64,000 nucleotides of DNA from positions 5,181,501-5,245,500 of the forward strand of contig NZ_CP128540.1 of the NCBI RefSeq assembly GCF_021283545.2. The letters are read 5' to 3'. The DNA is from Pseudomonas alloputida (GTDB lineage Bacteria; Pseudomonadota; Gammaproteobacteria; Pseudomonadales; Pseudomonadaceae). The position numbers were made by a program, and so were the translations under genes. The notes under the pieces were generated by a model that did no database searches, was not told where the DNA came from, and was given only the letters and a program-made list of their open reading frames with translations. Below, piece by piece: positions 18,489-27,054 of the stretch (within the stretch, counting starts at the first letter, position 1; every line of letters begins with the position of its first letter).

Positions 18489-18836
18489 ATGAAAGGCTGG
18501 CTTTTTCTTGTTATCGCAATAGTTGGCGAAGTAATCGCAACATCCGCATTAAAATCTAGCGAGGGCTTTACTAAGCTTGCCCCTTCCGCCGTTGTCATAA
18601 TCGGTTATGGCATCGCATTTTATTTTCTTTCTCTGGTTCTGAAATCCATCCCTGTCGGTGTTGCTTATGCAGTCTGGTCGGGACTCGGCGTCGTCATAAT
18701 TACAGCCATTGCCTGGTTGCTTCATGGGCAAAAGCTTGATGCGTGGGGCTTTGTAGGTATGGGGCTGATAATTGCTGCCTTTTTGCTCGCCCGATCCCCA
18801 TCGTGGAAGTCGCTGCGGAGGCCGACGCCATGGTGA
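18489..18836 (+). CDS. qacEdelta1: QacEdelta1 quaternary ammonium efflux protein (SMR, C-terminally altered)
   Basis: A 115-residue small multidrug resistance protein. Four hydrophobic segments are present (residues about 2-20, 33-52, 58-80 and 86-103), with the membrane-embedded Glu in [13 protein letters not shown] at residue 14. The last residues ([13 protein letters not shown]) come from the 3'-conserved segment and replace the normal QacE tail, giving the attenuated delta1 form. It overlaps sul1 by 7 bp and marks the start of the class 1 integron 3'-CS. Confidence 0.97.
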   Translation: MKGWLFLVIAIVGEVIATSALKSSEGFTKLAPSAVVIIGYGIAFYFLSLVLKSIPVGVAYAVWSGLGVVIITAIAWLLHGQKLDAWGFVGMGLIIAAFLLARSPSWKSLRRPTPW

Positions 18837-19669
18837 CGGTGTTCGGCATTCTGAATCTCACCGAGGACTCCTTCTTCGATGAGAGCCGGCGGCTAGACCC
18901 CGCCGGCGCTGTCACCGCGGCGATCGAAATGCTGCGAGTCGGATCAGACGTCGTGGATGTCGGACCGGCCGCCAGCCATCCGGACGCGAGGCCTGTATCG
19001 CCGGCCGATGAGATCAGACGTATTGCGCCGCTCTTAGACGCCCTGTCCGATCAGATGCACCGTGTTTCAATCGACAGCTTCCAACCGGAAACCCAGCGCT
19101 ATGCGCTCAAGCGCGGCGTGGGCTACCTGAACGATATCCAAGGATTTCCTGACCCTGCGCTCTATCCCGATATTGCTGAGGCGGACTGCAGGCTGGTGGT
19201 TATGCACTCAGCGCAGCGGGATGGCATCGCCACCCGCACCGGTCACCTTCGACCCGAAGACGCGCTCGACGAGATTGTGCGGTTCTTCGAGGCGCGGGTT
19301 TCCGCCTTGCGACGGAGCGGGGTCGCTGCCGACCGGCTCATCCTCGATCCGGGGATGGGATTTTTCTTGAGCCCCGCACCGGAAACATCGCTGCACGTGC
19401 TGTCGAACCTTCAAAAGCTGAAGTCGGCGTTGGGGCTTCCGCTATTGGTCTCGGTGTCGCGGAAATCCTTCTTGGGCGCCACCGTTGGCCTTCCTGTAAA
19501 GGATCTGGGTCCAGCGAGCCTTGCGGCGGAACTTCACGCGATCGGCAATGGCGCTGACTACGTCCGCACCCACGCGCCTGGAGATCTGCGAAGCGCAATC
19601 ACCTTCTCGGAAACCCTCGCGAAATTTCGCAGTCGCGACGCCAGAGACCGAGGGTTAGATCATGCCTAG
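18830..19669 (+). CDS. sul1: Sul1 sulfonamide-resistant dihydropteroate synthase
   Basis: A 279-residue drug-insensitive dihydropteroate synthase that bypasses sulfonamide inhibition in folate synthesis. It is full length. It shows the pterin-binding TIM-barrel motifs [10 protein letters not shown] at the N-terminus, [11 protein letters not shown], and the C-terminal VSRKSFLGA block. The ATG at 18830 gives the accepted protein; upstream extension would overlap qacEdelta1 in another frame. This is the intact copy; a 3'-truncated chimeric copy lies at 27039. Confidence 0.98.
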   Translation: MVTVFGILNLTEDSFFDESRRLDPAGAVTAAIEMLRVGSDVVDVGPAASHPDARPVSPADEIRRIAPLLDALSDQMHRVSIDSFQPETQRYALKRGVGYLNDIQGFPDPALYPDIAEADCRLVVMHSAQRDGIATRTGHLRPEDALDEIVRFFEARVSALRRSGVAADRLILDPGMGFFLSPAPETSLHVLSNLQKLKSALGLPLLVSVSRKSFLGATVGLPVKDLGPASLAAELHAIGNGADYVRTHAPGDLRSAITFSETLAKFRSRDARDRGLDHA

Positions 19670-19796
19670 CATTCACCTTCCGGCCGCCCGCTAGCGGACC
19701 CTGGTCAGGTTCCGCGAAGGTGGGCGCAGACATGCTGGGCTCGTCAGGATCAAACTGCACTATGAGGCGGCGGTTCATACCGCGCCAGGGGAGCGA

Positions 19797-20297
19797 ATGG
19801 ACAGCGAGGAGCCTCCGAACGTTCGGGTCGCCTGCTCGGGTGATATCGACGAGGTTGTGCGGCTGATGCACGACGCTGCGGCGTGGATGTCCGCCAAGGG
19901 AACGCCCGCCTGGGACGTCGCGCGGATCGACCGGACATTCGCGGAGACCTTCGTCCTGAGATCCGAGCTCCTAGTCGCGAGTTGCAGCGACGGCATCGTC
20001 GGCTGTTGCACCTTGTCGGCCGAGGATCCCGAGTTCTGGCCCGACGCCCTCAAGGGGGAGGCCGCATATCTGCACAAGCTCGCGGTGCGACGGACACATG
20101 CGGGCCGGGGTGTCAGCTCCGCGCTGATCGAGGCTTGCCGCCATGCCGCGCGAACGCAGGGGTGCGCCAAGCTGCGGCTCGACTGCCACCCGAACCTGCG
20201 TGGCCTATACGAGCGGCTCGGATTCACCCACGTCGACACTTTCAATCCCGGCTGGGATCCAACCTTCATCGCAGAACGCCTAGAACTCGAAATCTAA
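19797..20297 (+). CDS. GNAT acetyltransferase (orf5 of integron 3'-CS)
   Basis: A 166-residue GNAT-fold protein, the well-known orf5 of the class 1 integron 3'-conserved segment. The acetyl-CoA loop is approximated by LAVRRTHAGRGVSSALIEAC (residues about 96-115), followed by GLYERLGFTHVDTF. Substrate and contribution to resistance are not established. It is the last gene of the 3'-CS here; about 110 bp later the segment is cut by the IS21-family element. Confidence 0.93.
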   Translation: MDSEEPPNVRVACSGDIDEVVRLMHDAAAWMSAKGTPAWDVARIDRTFAETFVLRSELLVASCSDGIVGCCTLSAEDPEFWPDALKGEAAYLHKLAVRRTHAGRGVSSALIEACRHAARTQGCAKLRLDCHPNLRGLYERLGFTHVDTFNPGWDPTFIAERLELEI

Positions 20298-20472
20298 CGT
20301 CCGTTCGGGCATCGAGGTCCATGTCGGGGTGGGACGGGCCCGTGGCTTCAAGATCACTTGCAGTCCGACCGCGATGTCTTGGTTGCGCGAGAGGTTGTCG
20401 ATATCTGTTGATTTGCACCCAAATTTGACCCGGGATTTGCATTGAATTTTGACCCACCCCTTGTTGTCAGAA

Positions 20473-21258
20473 TTATGTCTCGATTTTCAGTTTGCGGGTC
20501 TGTTTTTCCTCCTGCTTATTCTGAGTTGAACTGTGTTTGAAGCGGTAACTTTCATTGCCGGTTTCCAGGATGTGGCAGTGGTGGGTTAGTCGGTCCAACA
20601 ACGCTGTTGTCATCTTTTCATCGCCAAACACTCGGCTCCATTCCGAGAAGCTCAAGTTGGTGGTCAGTATCACGCTGGTTTTTTCGTACAGCTTTGAGAG
20701 CAGGTGAAACAGCAGTGCCCCACCGGTTTGGCTAAAAGGCAAATATCCCAGCTCATCCAGAATCACCAAATCGGCATACAACAGACGGTTTGCGATTTGT
20801 CCCTGACGCCCAGATGATTTCTCTTGCTCCAGTGCATTGACCAAATCCACGGTGGAGAAGAAACGCACCCGTCGGTTCAAGTGCATCACTGCTTGTGTAC
20901 CAATGGCTGTGGCCAGGTGAGTCTTGCCTGTGCCTGGCCCACCAATCAGCACCACGTTCTGGGCTTGTTCCATGAAGTCGCACCGGTGCAATTGTTTGAC
21001 CGTGGCCTCATTAACCAGGCTTTGACTGAAGTCAAAGCCCACCAAGTCCCGATACACGGGGAACTTGGCCACCCGCAATTGATAGTTCACCGAACGTACT
21101 TCACGCTCTGCCACTTCAGCTTTAATCAAGCTGTCCAGCATGGGCAAGGCTTGATTAAATGCTGGTGAATTCTGATTGCCCAACTCCTCAATGGCGTGTG
21201 CCATGCCAAAGAGTTTCAAGGATTTGAGGATTCTCACATGGCCTTCATGCTGCATCAT
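20473..21258 (-). CDS. istB: IstB-like AAA+ transposition helper ATPase
   Basis: A 261-residue DnaC/IstB-type AAA+ protein. Walker A is [11 protein letters not shown], Walker B is [12 protein letters not shown], and a conserved [10 protein letters not shown] sensor follows. IstB binds target DNA and activates the IstA transposase. It overlaps istA by 14 bp at its 5' end, as in other IS21 elements. It is full length. Confidence 0.93.
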   Translation of the reverse strand: MMQHEGHVRILKSLKLFGMAHAIEELGNQNSPAFNQALPMLDSLIKAEVAEREVRSVNYQLRVAKFPVYRDLVGFDFSQSLVNEATVKQLHRCDFMEQAQNVVLIGGPGTGKTHLATAIGTQAVMHLNRRVRFFSTVDLVNALEQEKSSGRQGQIANRLLYADLVILDELGYLPFSQTGGALLFHLLSKLYEKTSVILTTNLSFSEWSRVFGDEKMTTALLDRLTHHCHILETGNESYRFKHSSTQNKQEEKQTRKLKIET

Positions 21259-22768
21259 GGGCTCTCCTTAAACTGTCATAGCGGTTCACGTTGGCCTGTG
21301 GTTCCAATGTCAGCCTTAACCCCTTGGGAATTGGAATCGGTTTGGGTGGAGGTTCTTCGGTCAAACGTCCCAACAGATTAAGCACATGCTCCTTCGATGG
21401 CTTGCCACACTCCAATGCCAATTCCACAGCACTGAGTACCGCACCTTCATCGTGGTGCAATACAAGGGCCAGAATTTCCACCATGTCACGGTCACCGCCG
21501 GGGCGTTGCAGCAAGATGGATTGAAGCTTCTTGAACGCGGGTGGCAATTCAGCAAATGGCGCACCATTGCGCAACGCCCCAGGTTTCTTCTGAAGCACAG
21601 ACAAGTAATGGTGCCAGTCGTATTGTGTGTGGCCACGCCGAGCGTGGCCACTGCCAAACAATCTTGGATGCTCGGCAATGTGTTGGCCTTCGGCAGCCAT
21701 CACCAGCTTGTCTGCATAAATCCGAAGGCTGATGGCCCTGTTGGCGTAACTGGCAGGAACGCTGTAGCGATTGCCCTCGTGGTGAACAAGGCAGGTTGAA
21801 GTGACTCGCTTGGTTTGCTCCACGAATGCATCAAAGGCATTGGGTAGCGCCATCAACTCGCCTTGTTCATCGGCAAAGGCCTCTTGCACGGTTTGGTCCA
21901 ATTCGGGGTGGCGCAGCTCAGACCACAGCGCTTTGCAGCGATGCTCAAGCCACACATTCAAATCAGCAAGGCTTTGAAAGTCTGGTGCCCCTTGCCACAG
22001 GCGTTGGCGGGAATCCTGCACGTTCTTCTCAATCTGGCCTTTCTCCCAACCCGATGCTGGATTACAGAACTGCGCATCTAACAGGTAGTGGCTGACCATG
22101 GCAGTGAACCGCTGATTGACCCTGCGCTCTTTGCCACGCCCCACCGAATCCACAGCGGTCTTCATGTTGTCGTAGATGCCGCGCTTGGGAATGCCACCGA
22201 AGATTTGAAAGGCATGCCAGTGGGCATCAAACAGCATTTCATGTTTTTGCTGGTAGTAAGCCCGAAGCACAAAGGCCCGGCTGTGGGCCAACTTAAACTG
22301 GGCAATCTGAAGTTTGACCTGTTTGCCCGCTATGCGGGCAAAGTCCTCACTCCAATCGAATTGGAAGGCTTCGCCACAAGCAAAGCGCAAGGGGATGAAA
22401 CAACCCTTGCCCGAGGTTTGCGCCTTGAACTGTTCGGAATCTTTCCACTGTCGGGCAAAGGCACACACTCGGTCATAAGACCCGGTAAAGCCCAAAGCGA
22501 CCAAATCCCGGTACATGCTGCGCAGGTTTCTGCGCAGCTTCTTTGTCTTTTTGTGCTCGGTGGAGAGCCACTGCCTTAACTTGGGCTCAAAAGAACTTAA
22601 CTTGCCAACGCTGTCTCGCGCTGGGTACTGCGGTTCAACCACCTTGCTTTGCAAATACTTGCGAACGGTGTTCCTGGACAGGCCGCTTCGTCGGGCTATT
22701 TCCCGAATCGACGCACCATCGCGAAAATGCCAGCGTCGAATTGCGCTCAATATCGCCACGTTTATCAC
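21245..22768 (-). CDS. istA: IstA-like transposase of IS21 family
   Basis: A 507-residue transposase. The N-terminal HTH is [19 protein letters not shown]. The DDE integrase core includes [12 protein letters not shown] (first Asp), [14 protein letters not shown] (second Asp) and [16 protein letters not shown] (Glu). The C-terminal beta-barrel lies near [11 protein letters not shown]. It is full length, so the element appears functional. Confidence 0.93.
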   Translation of the reverse strand: MINVAILSAIRRWHFRDGASIREIARRSGLSRNTVRKYLQSKVVEPQYPARDSVGKLSSFEPKLRQWLSTEHKKTKKLRRNLRSMYRDLVALGFTGSYDRVCAFARQWKDSEQFKAQTSGKGCFIPLRFACGEAFQFDWSEDFARIAGKQVKLQIAQFKLAHSRAFVLRAYYQQKHEMLFDAHWHAFQIFGGIPKRGIYDNMKTAVDSVGRGKERRVNQRFTAMVSHYLLDAQFCNPASGWEKGQIEKNVQDSRQRLWQGAPDFQSLADLNVWLEHRCKALWSELRHPELDQTVQEAFADEQGELMALPNAFDAFVEQTKRVTSTCLVHHEGNRYSVPASYANRAISLRIYADKLVMAAEGQHIAEHPRLFGSGHARRGHTQYDWHHYLSVLQKKPGALRNGAPFAELPPAFKKLQSILLQRPGGDRDMVEILALVLHHDEGAVLSAVELALECGKPSKEHVLNLLGRLTEEPPPKPIPIPKGLRLTLEPQANVNRYDSLRRAHDAA

Positions 22769-22875
22769 TCCTTGATTTCTCCCGCCATATCCAGACGGGA
22801 AACAGTGTCATACGTGGGTCAAATTTCGACGCAAATCTTTACCCTAAGTGGGTCAATTTTAGATGCAACTCAACA

Positions 22876-23463
22876 GCCACGGCTTTGTGCAATGCCCACA
22901 CTCTTTTGACCTGACTTTCGCTGCACCTGGCCAGTTTCGCCGTTTCCGCGATGCTATGCCCAGCAGTGCGCAGCGCAATGATCCGATCATGCGCCAGTGT
23001 GTCGGCCTTACGGCCGGTGTAGCGGCCGGCCTGCTTGGCCAGCTCCACGCCTTGCCGCTGACGCTCGCGCCGATCCTCGTAGTCATCGCGTGCGATCTGC
23101 AACGCCAGCTTCAAAAGCATGTCCTGGACGGATTCCAGAACAACCTTGGCCACGCCCTTCGCCTCGGCGGCCAGCTCCGTCAAATCCACCACACCAGGCA
23201 CGGCTAGCCTGGCGCCCTTGGCCCGGATCGAGGCCACCAGGCGTTCGGCCTCGGCCAGCGGCAAGCGGCTGATTCGGTCGATCTTCTCCGCAACCACGAC
23301 TTCACCAGGTTGCAGGTCGGCAATCAGGCGCAGCAGCTCGGCGCGATCGGCGCGTGCGCCGCTGGCTTTCTCGCGGTAGATGCCGGCGACGTAAAAGCCG
23401 GCCGCCTTCGTGCTCTCCACGATGGCATCCTGCCGGCTTAGGTCTTGTTCCTCCGTGCTCACG
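22876..23463 (-). pseudogene. serine resolvase gene, 3' part, cut at both sides
   Basis: The gene reads VSTEEQDLSRQDAIVEST onward through VVVAEKIDRISRLPL to the C-terminal HTH (SIAETAKLARCSESQVKRVW). Its first ten residues (MKVARIYLRV) lie 2.1 kb away at 25609-25639, separated by the Tn402-type element at 23464. Its last residues are replaced by IS1326-like sequence, the frame closing at 22839. The restored ~200-residue protein would be a plasmid- or Tn402-type (TniR/ParA-like) resolvase. Confidence 0.8.
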
Positions 23464-23513
23464 TGTCGTTTTCAGAAGGCGACTGCACCAGTTCACTGGG
23501 CTGGCCGCCGTGT

Positions 23514-23557
23514 GTGCATAGAACTTCTGACCGGGAACGGTCAGAAGTTCTATGCAC
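23514..23557. repeat. perfect 19-bp inverted repeat (hairpin) inside the Tn402-type element
   Basis: The arms GTGCATAGAACTTCTGACC and its exact reverse complement flank a 6-base loop GGGAAC, 26 bp inside the left end of the element and beyond the 3' end of its operon. No T-run follows on either strand, so it is not a standard terminator. Confidence 0.85.
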
Positions 23558-23637
23558 GAAGCGCCGCGAGAGATCGGAATTGCTCAGAACTCTTGTGCAC
23601 GGCGCGACAAAGCCGGAACCGCCGAAAATTCCGGCGA

Positions 23638-24189
23638 TCAACCGGCAAGCTGCTTGATGCGCTCGGCCAGGCGGCCGAAAGCCTCGTTCACGTATTCCAG
23701 CACCTTGGGTTCTGCGCCCTGCGTGCGCAGCGAGTCTTTGAAGGCTTCCAGGTCGGACAGCCATTGCCGATGCAGGCGGCCCAGCTCGTCGAGCTGAGGC
23801 CGGAAGTCTTGGAGACTGCCGCTCGCACGAAACGCCTGGTAGCCACGCTCAAGCGTGGCCGCCGTGGTCAGCAGTTGCGCGCCCATTTGCTTGTGCTGTT
23901 CGGAGAACTCGGCCATGCCGTCATAGGGCCGCGAAGCCTTGCGGCGCTCGGCTTCGGATGCCTCTTCCATGATGCGGGCGTAGCGGTAGAACCCTGGGAA
24001 CTCGCGGGACAGCGCCATGAGCTGCTGATCGGATGTGCCGACCCAAATCCTGTGCAGGTCAGGCCCGTACCCCATCATGCGATTGATGATGGCATGGGCC
24101 TCGCTGACACCCTGGGCGGCAAGCTGCTGCATGTGTTGGTCGATCTTCGCGGCCAGTCGGCGGAATTCGTTCATGCTCATGTCCGTCAC
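23638..24189 (-). CDS. unknown third gene of the transposon-borne TA operon
   Basis: A 183-residue, predominantly alpha-helical soluble protein with no signal peptide or membrane segment. The middle is charged (EEASEAERRKAS, QHKQMGAQLLTT) and probably coiled-coil. The ATG at 24189 overlaps the vapC stop by 4 bp, so it is co-translated with the toxin gene. I recognise no domain. It could be an antitoxin accessory, a transposition or partition helper, or a passenger. Its conserved-looking placement behind vapBC is the only clue. Confidence 0.65.
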   Translation of the reverse strand: MTDMSMNEFRRLAAKIDQHMQQLAAQGVSEAHAIINRMMGYGPDLHRIWVGTSDQQLMALSREFPGFYRYARIMEEASEAERRKASRPYDGMAEFSEQHKQMGAQLLTTAATLERGYQAFRASGSLQDFRPQLDELGRLHRQWLSDLEAFKDSLRTQGAEPKVLEYVNEAFGRLAERIKQLAG

Positions 24190-24581
24190 AAAAGGCGCGT
24201 TGATTGCCCTTGCGCCGTGAGAAGTGCCACCGCCTTCTTATCGAAGGAAACGAAGGTTTCCCCGCCAAGCCAGTTGCCTTCGTAGGCAATGACGCCATCG
24301 GCAAAGTCTCCGCCCGCGTCGAGCACCAGCAAGCCAGCCTCCACGGCAGGCCGGTTCACTTCCACATTCGCGGCGGCCAGTAGTGCCCGGATCGCGCTGG
24401 CCGCGTCGGCTTGCTGGAAGCCGTAGACACGCAGCAGCACCCAAACAAATTCGCATAGGCACGGCAGCGCGACCGCGATCAACTCGGCGTCGGTCAAGAC
24501 TGCGGCGGCAACGTCCGCTTGTGCGGGATCGTCACGCACAACCGCACGCACAAGGACGTTGGTATCGACTGCGACCTTCAT
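24186..24581 (-). CDS. vapC: VapC-family PIN-domain toxin
   Basis: A 131-residue PIN-domain ribonuclease. The acidic active-site residues are visible: VDTNVLVRA (Asp at about residue 6), CEFVWVLLRVYGF (Glu about 43), GGDFADGVIAYE (Asp about 91-94) and FVSFDKKA (Asp about 114). VapC toxins cleave tRNA or rRNA. It overlaps vapB by 4 bp upstream and the third gene by 4 bp downstream, giving a tightly coupled operon that would stabilise the resistance region. Confidence 0.9.
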   Translation of the reverse strand: MKVAVDTNVLVRAVVRDDPAQADVAAAVLTDAELIAVALPCLCEFVWVLLRVYGFQQADAASAIRALLAAANVEVNRPAVEAGLLVLDAGGDFADGVIAYEGNWLGGETFVSFDKKAVALLTAQGQSTRLL

Positions 24582-24829
24582 TGCTTACCTGCCCAGCCTT
24601 GCGCCGCCGCCTCGTTGATTTCTTCGATGGTGGCAACCTTCTGCGTCTTGCCCGCGAGCAGGCCGACAAAGCTGGCTATCGTCCCTGCGGGCCGTGCCGC
24701 CTTGAGCACGCCCCGACCGTCTGGCAACAAGTCCAGCTCGATCTTGTCGCCTGGCCTGATGCCGAGGTGTTGCAGTACGTCCTTCCGAAACGTCACTTGT
24801 CCCCGTGCGGTAACGGTCAATGTGGTCAT
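24578..24829 (-). CDS. vapB: AbrB/MazE-type VapB antitoxin
   Basis: An 83-residue antitoxin with an N-terminal SpoVT/AbrB DNA-binding domain (LTVTARGQVTFRKDVLQHLG) and a C-terminal toxin-binding tail. The ATG at 24829 begins MTTLTV; a TTG 18 bases upstream is less likely. It is the first gene of the operon, with its promoter in the gap shared with the divergent resolvase, so both units may be controlled from one region. Confidence 0.88.
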   Translation of the reverse strand: MTTLTVTARGQVTFRKDVLQHLGIRPGDKIELDLLPDGRGVLKAARPAGTIASFVGLLAGKTQKVATIEEINEAAAQGWAGKQ

Positions 24830-24849
24830 GGTGGTTTGCCCTCGCAATC

Positions 24850-25010
24850 AAGGTTGATGCTTCACATAGTAATGCAAAAATGCCTTACCGTCAATGTCCG
24901 TCAAACGATCATTAGTCGGCCATGCCGGACACTGTCCAGCAAAGTTATTGCACAACGGGTTGTCGGACATTAAGATAGGCGGACGGAATGACGGACAAGA
25001 GAGGCGGCAA
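24850..25010. promoter_or_regulatory. shared divergent control region and putative res site of the element
   Basis: The 160 bp between vapB and the resolvase hold several TGTCCG / CGGACA half-sites (near 24895, 24925, 24963 and 24990), some as inverted pairs. This is the arrangement expected for resolvase-binding subsites. It should contain both the vapB and the resolvase promoters. Exact limits are inferred. Confidence 0.5.
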
Positions 25011-25577
25011 ATGGCACTGATCGGCTATGCGCGGGTATCGACGGCGGAACAGGACACCGCCTTGCAGACGGATGCGCTACGCAAGGCAGGCTGCGAGCGC
25101 GTTTTCGAGGACACGGCTTCCGGGGCCAAGGCCGACCGCCCCGGCTTGGCTGATGCGCTGGCCTACCTGCGCGACGGCGACGTGCTGGCCGTCTGGCGGC
25201 TGGATCGGCTCGGGCGCTCTATGCCGCACCTAATCGAAACGATAGGCGCGCTGGAAGCGCGAGGCGTCGGCTTCCGTTCTCTGACGGAAGCCATCGACAC
25301 CACCACGCCAGGCGGGCGGCTCATCTTCCACGTGTTCGGCGCGCTGGGCCAGTTCGAGCGCGACTTGATCCGCGAGCGCACCAAGGCCGGGTTGACTGCC
25401 GCCGCCGCTCGTGGGAGGAAGGGCGGGCGAAAGCCGGTTGTCACCGCCGACAAGTTGCAGCGAGCGCGGGAGCACATCGCCAACGGGCTTAATGTCCGAG
25501 AGGCCGCTACACGGCTCAAGGTGAGCAAGACGGCCCTGTACACCGCGCTGCAATCCACCAGTGCAGCCGACTCCTGA
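25011..25577 (+). CDS. serine recombinase/resolvase of the Tn402-type element
   Basis: A 188-residue small serine recombinase. The catalytic N-terminus is LIGYARVSTAEQDTALQ with the nucleophile Ser near residue 10. Further motifs are VWRLDRLGRS and GQFERDLIRERTKAGL, then a C-terminal HTH (NVREAATRLKVSKTALYTAL). ATG 25011 is preferred over one at 24894 because it begins the domain and has GAGAGGCGG upstream. It ends 5 bp before the right inverted repeat. It probably resolves cointegrates at the site upstream and may autoregulate. Confidence 0.88.
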   Translation: MALIGYARVSTAEQDTALQTDALRKAGCERVFEDTASGAKADRPGLADALAYLRDGDVLAVWRLDRLGRSMPHLIETIGALEARGVGFRSLTEAIDTTTPGGRLIFHVFGALGQFERDLIRERTKAGLTAAAARGRKGGRKPVVTADKLQRAREHIANGLNVREAATRLKVSKTALYTALQSTSAADS

Positions 25578-25608
25578 TATTCCGTGCAGTCGTCTTCTGA
25601 AAATGACA

Positions 25609-25639
25609 TCACGCGCAGGTAGATGCGTGCGACTTTCAT
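25609..25639 (-). pseudogene. serine resolvase gene, 5' part (first ten codons)
   Basis: Reads MKVARIYLRV and then meets the TCACG duplication. It joins in frame to VSTEEQDLSRQ at 23463 once the 2145-bp element is removed. GAGG lies just upstream as ribosome binding site. Confidence 0.85.
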
Positions 25640-25649
25640 GCGGGCCTCC

Positions 25650-25679
25650 TGGTCATTTTGGGTATAGGGAAAATGACCA
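25650..25679. promoter_or_regulatory. palindrome upstream of the interrupted resolvase
   Basis: The perfect 10-bp arms TGGTCATTTT / AAAATGACCA are separated by 10 bp, just upstream of the resolvase start. It is likely a resolvase-binding subsite (res) or operator. The second integron begins 43 bp further upstream. Confidence 0.65.
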
Positions 25680-25721
25680 TTGTTTCACGCCTAGCCAAAA
25701 AGGGAAGGTTCCCGGTTCAAA

Positions 25722-25746
25722 TGTCGTTTTCAGAAGACGGCTGCAC
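25722..25746 (+). repeat. IRi of class 1 integron, copy 2
   Basis: Same 25-bp Tn402 end as at 16438, but in a different flanking sequence (GGTTCAA), so it is an independent insertion point rather than a duplication of the whole left flank. Confidence 0.93.
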
Positions 25747-25923
25747 TGAACGTCAGAAGCCGACTGCACTATAGCAGCGGAGGGGTTGGATCCATCAGGC
25801 AACGACGGGCTGCTGCCGGCCATCAACGGACGCAGGGAGGACTTTCCGCAACCGGCCGTTCGATGCGGCACCGATGGCCTTCGCGCAGGGGTAGTGAATC
25901 CGCCAGGATTGACTTGCGCTGCC

Positions 25924-26937
25924 CTACCTCTCACTAGTGAGGGGCGGCAGCGCATCAAGCGGTGAGCGCACTCCGGCACCGCCAACTTTCAGCACATGCG
26001 TGTAAATCATCGTCGTAGAGACGTCGGAATGGCCGAGCAGATCCTGCACGGTTCGAATGTCGTAACCGCTGCGGAGCAAGGCCGTCGCGAACGAGTGGCG
26101 GAGGGTGTGCGGTGTGGCGGGCTTCGTGATGCCTGCTTGTTCTACGGCACGTTTGAAGGCGCGCTGAAAGGTCTGGTCATACATGTGATGGCGACGCACG
26201 ACACCGCTCCGTGGATCGGTCGAATGCGTGTGCTGCGCAAAAACCCAGAACCACGGCCAGGAATGCCCGGCGCGCGGATACTTCCGCTCAAGGGCGTCGG
26301 GAAGCGCAACGCCGCTGCGGCCCTCGGCCTGGTCCTTCAGCCACCATGCCCGTGCACGCGACAGCTGCTCGCGCAGGCTGGGTGCCAAGCTCTCGGGTAA
26401 CATCAAGGCCCGATCCTTGGAGCCCTTGCCCTCCCGCACGATGATCGTGCCGTGATCGAAATCCAGATCCTTGACCCGCAGTTGCAAACCCTCACTGATC
26501 CGCATGCCCGTTCCATACAGAAGCTGGGCGAACAAACGATGCTCGCCTTCCAGAAAACCGAGGATGCGAACCACTTCATCCGGGGTCAGCACCACCGGCA
26601 AGCGCCGCGACGGCCGAGGTCTTCCGATCTCCTGAAGCCAGGGCAGATCCGTGCACAGCACCTTGCCGTAGAAGAACAGCAAGGCCGCCAATGCCTGACG
26701 ATGCGTGGAGACCGAAACCTTGCGCTCGTTCGCCAGCCAGGACAGAAATGCCTCGACTTCGCTGCTGCCCAAGGTTGCCGGGTGACGCACACCGTGGAAA
26801 CGGATGAAGGCACGAACCCAGTGGACATAAGCCTGTTCGGTTCGTAAACTGTAATGCAAGTAGCGTATGCGCTCACGCAACTGGTCCAGAACCTTGACCG
26901 AACGCAGCGGTGGTAACGGCGCAGTGGCGGTTTTCAT
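25924..26937 (-). CDS. intI1: class 1 integron integrase IntI1, copy 2
   Basis: A full-length 337-residue IntI1, identical in sequence to copy 1 (16640-17653), including Arg32/His39 and the [12 protein letters not shown] and C-terminal Tyr blocks. The surrounding 1333 bp (25722-27054) repeat 16438-17770 with one difference seen, G at 16542 versus A at 25826. It has no intact cassette array downstream, because attI1 is joined directly to a sul1 fragment. Confidence 0.98.
26822..26850 (+). promoter_or_regulatory. cassette promoter PcH1, copy 2
   Basis: TGGACA (26822-26827), 17 bp, TAAACT (26845-26850). It reads into the attI1-sul1 chimera and possibly on toward floR. Confidence 0.9.
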
Positions 26938-27017
26938 GGCTTGTTATGACTGTTTTTTTGTACAGTCTATGCCTCGGGCATCCAAGCAGCAAGCGCGTTA
27001 CGCCGTGGGTCGATGTT

Positions 27018-27054
27018 TGATGTTATGGAGCAGCAACGATGTTACGCAGCAGGG
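27018..27054 (+). other. attI1: attI1 site, copy 2, 3' end deleted
   Basis: attI1 runs normally to ...CGCAGCAGGG (27054) and then passes into sul1 sequence (TGACGGTG), losing the crossover point. Insertion of new cassettes here is unlikely. Confidence 0.88.

Larger units (their letters stand above)
20406..22875 (-). mobile_element. IS21-family element, IS1326-like
   Basis: A 2470-bp element with imperfect ends beginning TGTTGATTTGCACCCAAATT (left) and TGTTGAGTTGCATC (right, minus strand), carrying overlapping istA and istB. IS1326 is the IS21 member found in this part of Tn21-borne integrons, and I assign it to that group from memory. The flanks (ATATC left, GCCAC right) are not a duplication, so one or both sides have undergone deletion. 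Confidence 0.8.
23464..25608. mobile_element. 2145-bp non-autonomous Tn402-type element carrying TA module and resolvase
   Basis: It is bounded by 25-bp inverted repeats closely related to integron IRi: TGTCGTTTTCAGAAGGCGAC on the left and TGTCATTTTCAGAAGACGAC on the minus strand at the right. Both sides are flanked by TCACG (23459-23463 and 25609-25613). It carries no transposase, only vapB, vapC, a third small gene and a resolvase. It must have been moved in trans by a TniABQ system. Removing it and one TCACG restores a resolvase frame exactly. Confidence 0.85.
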
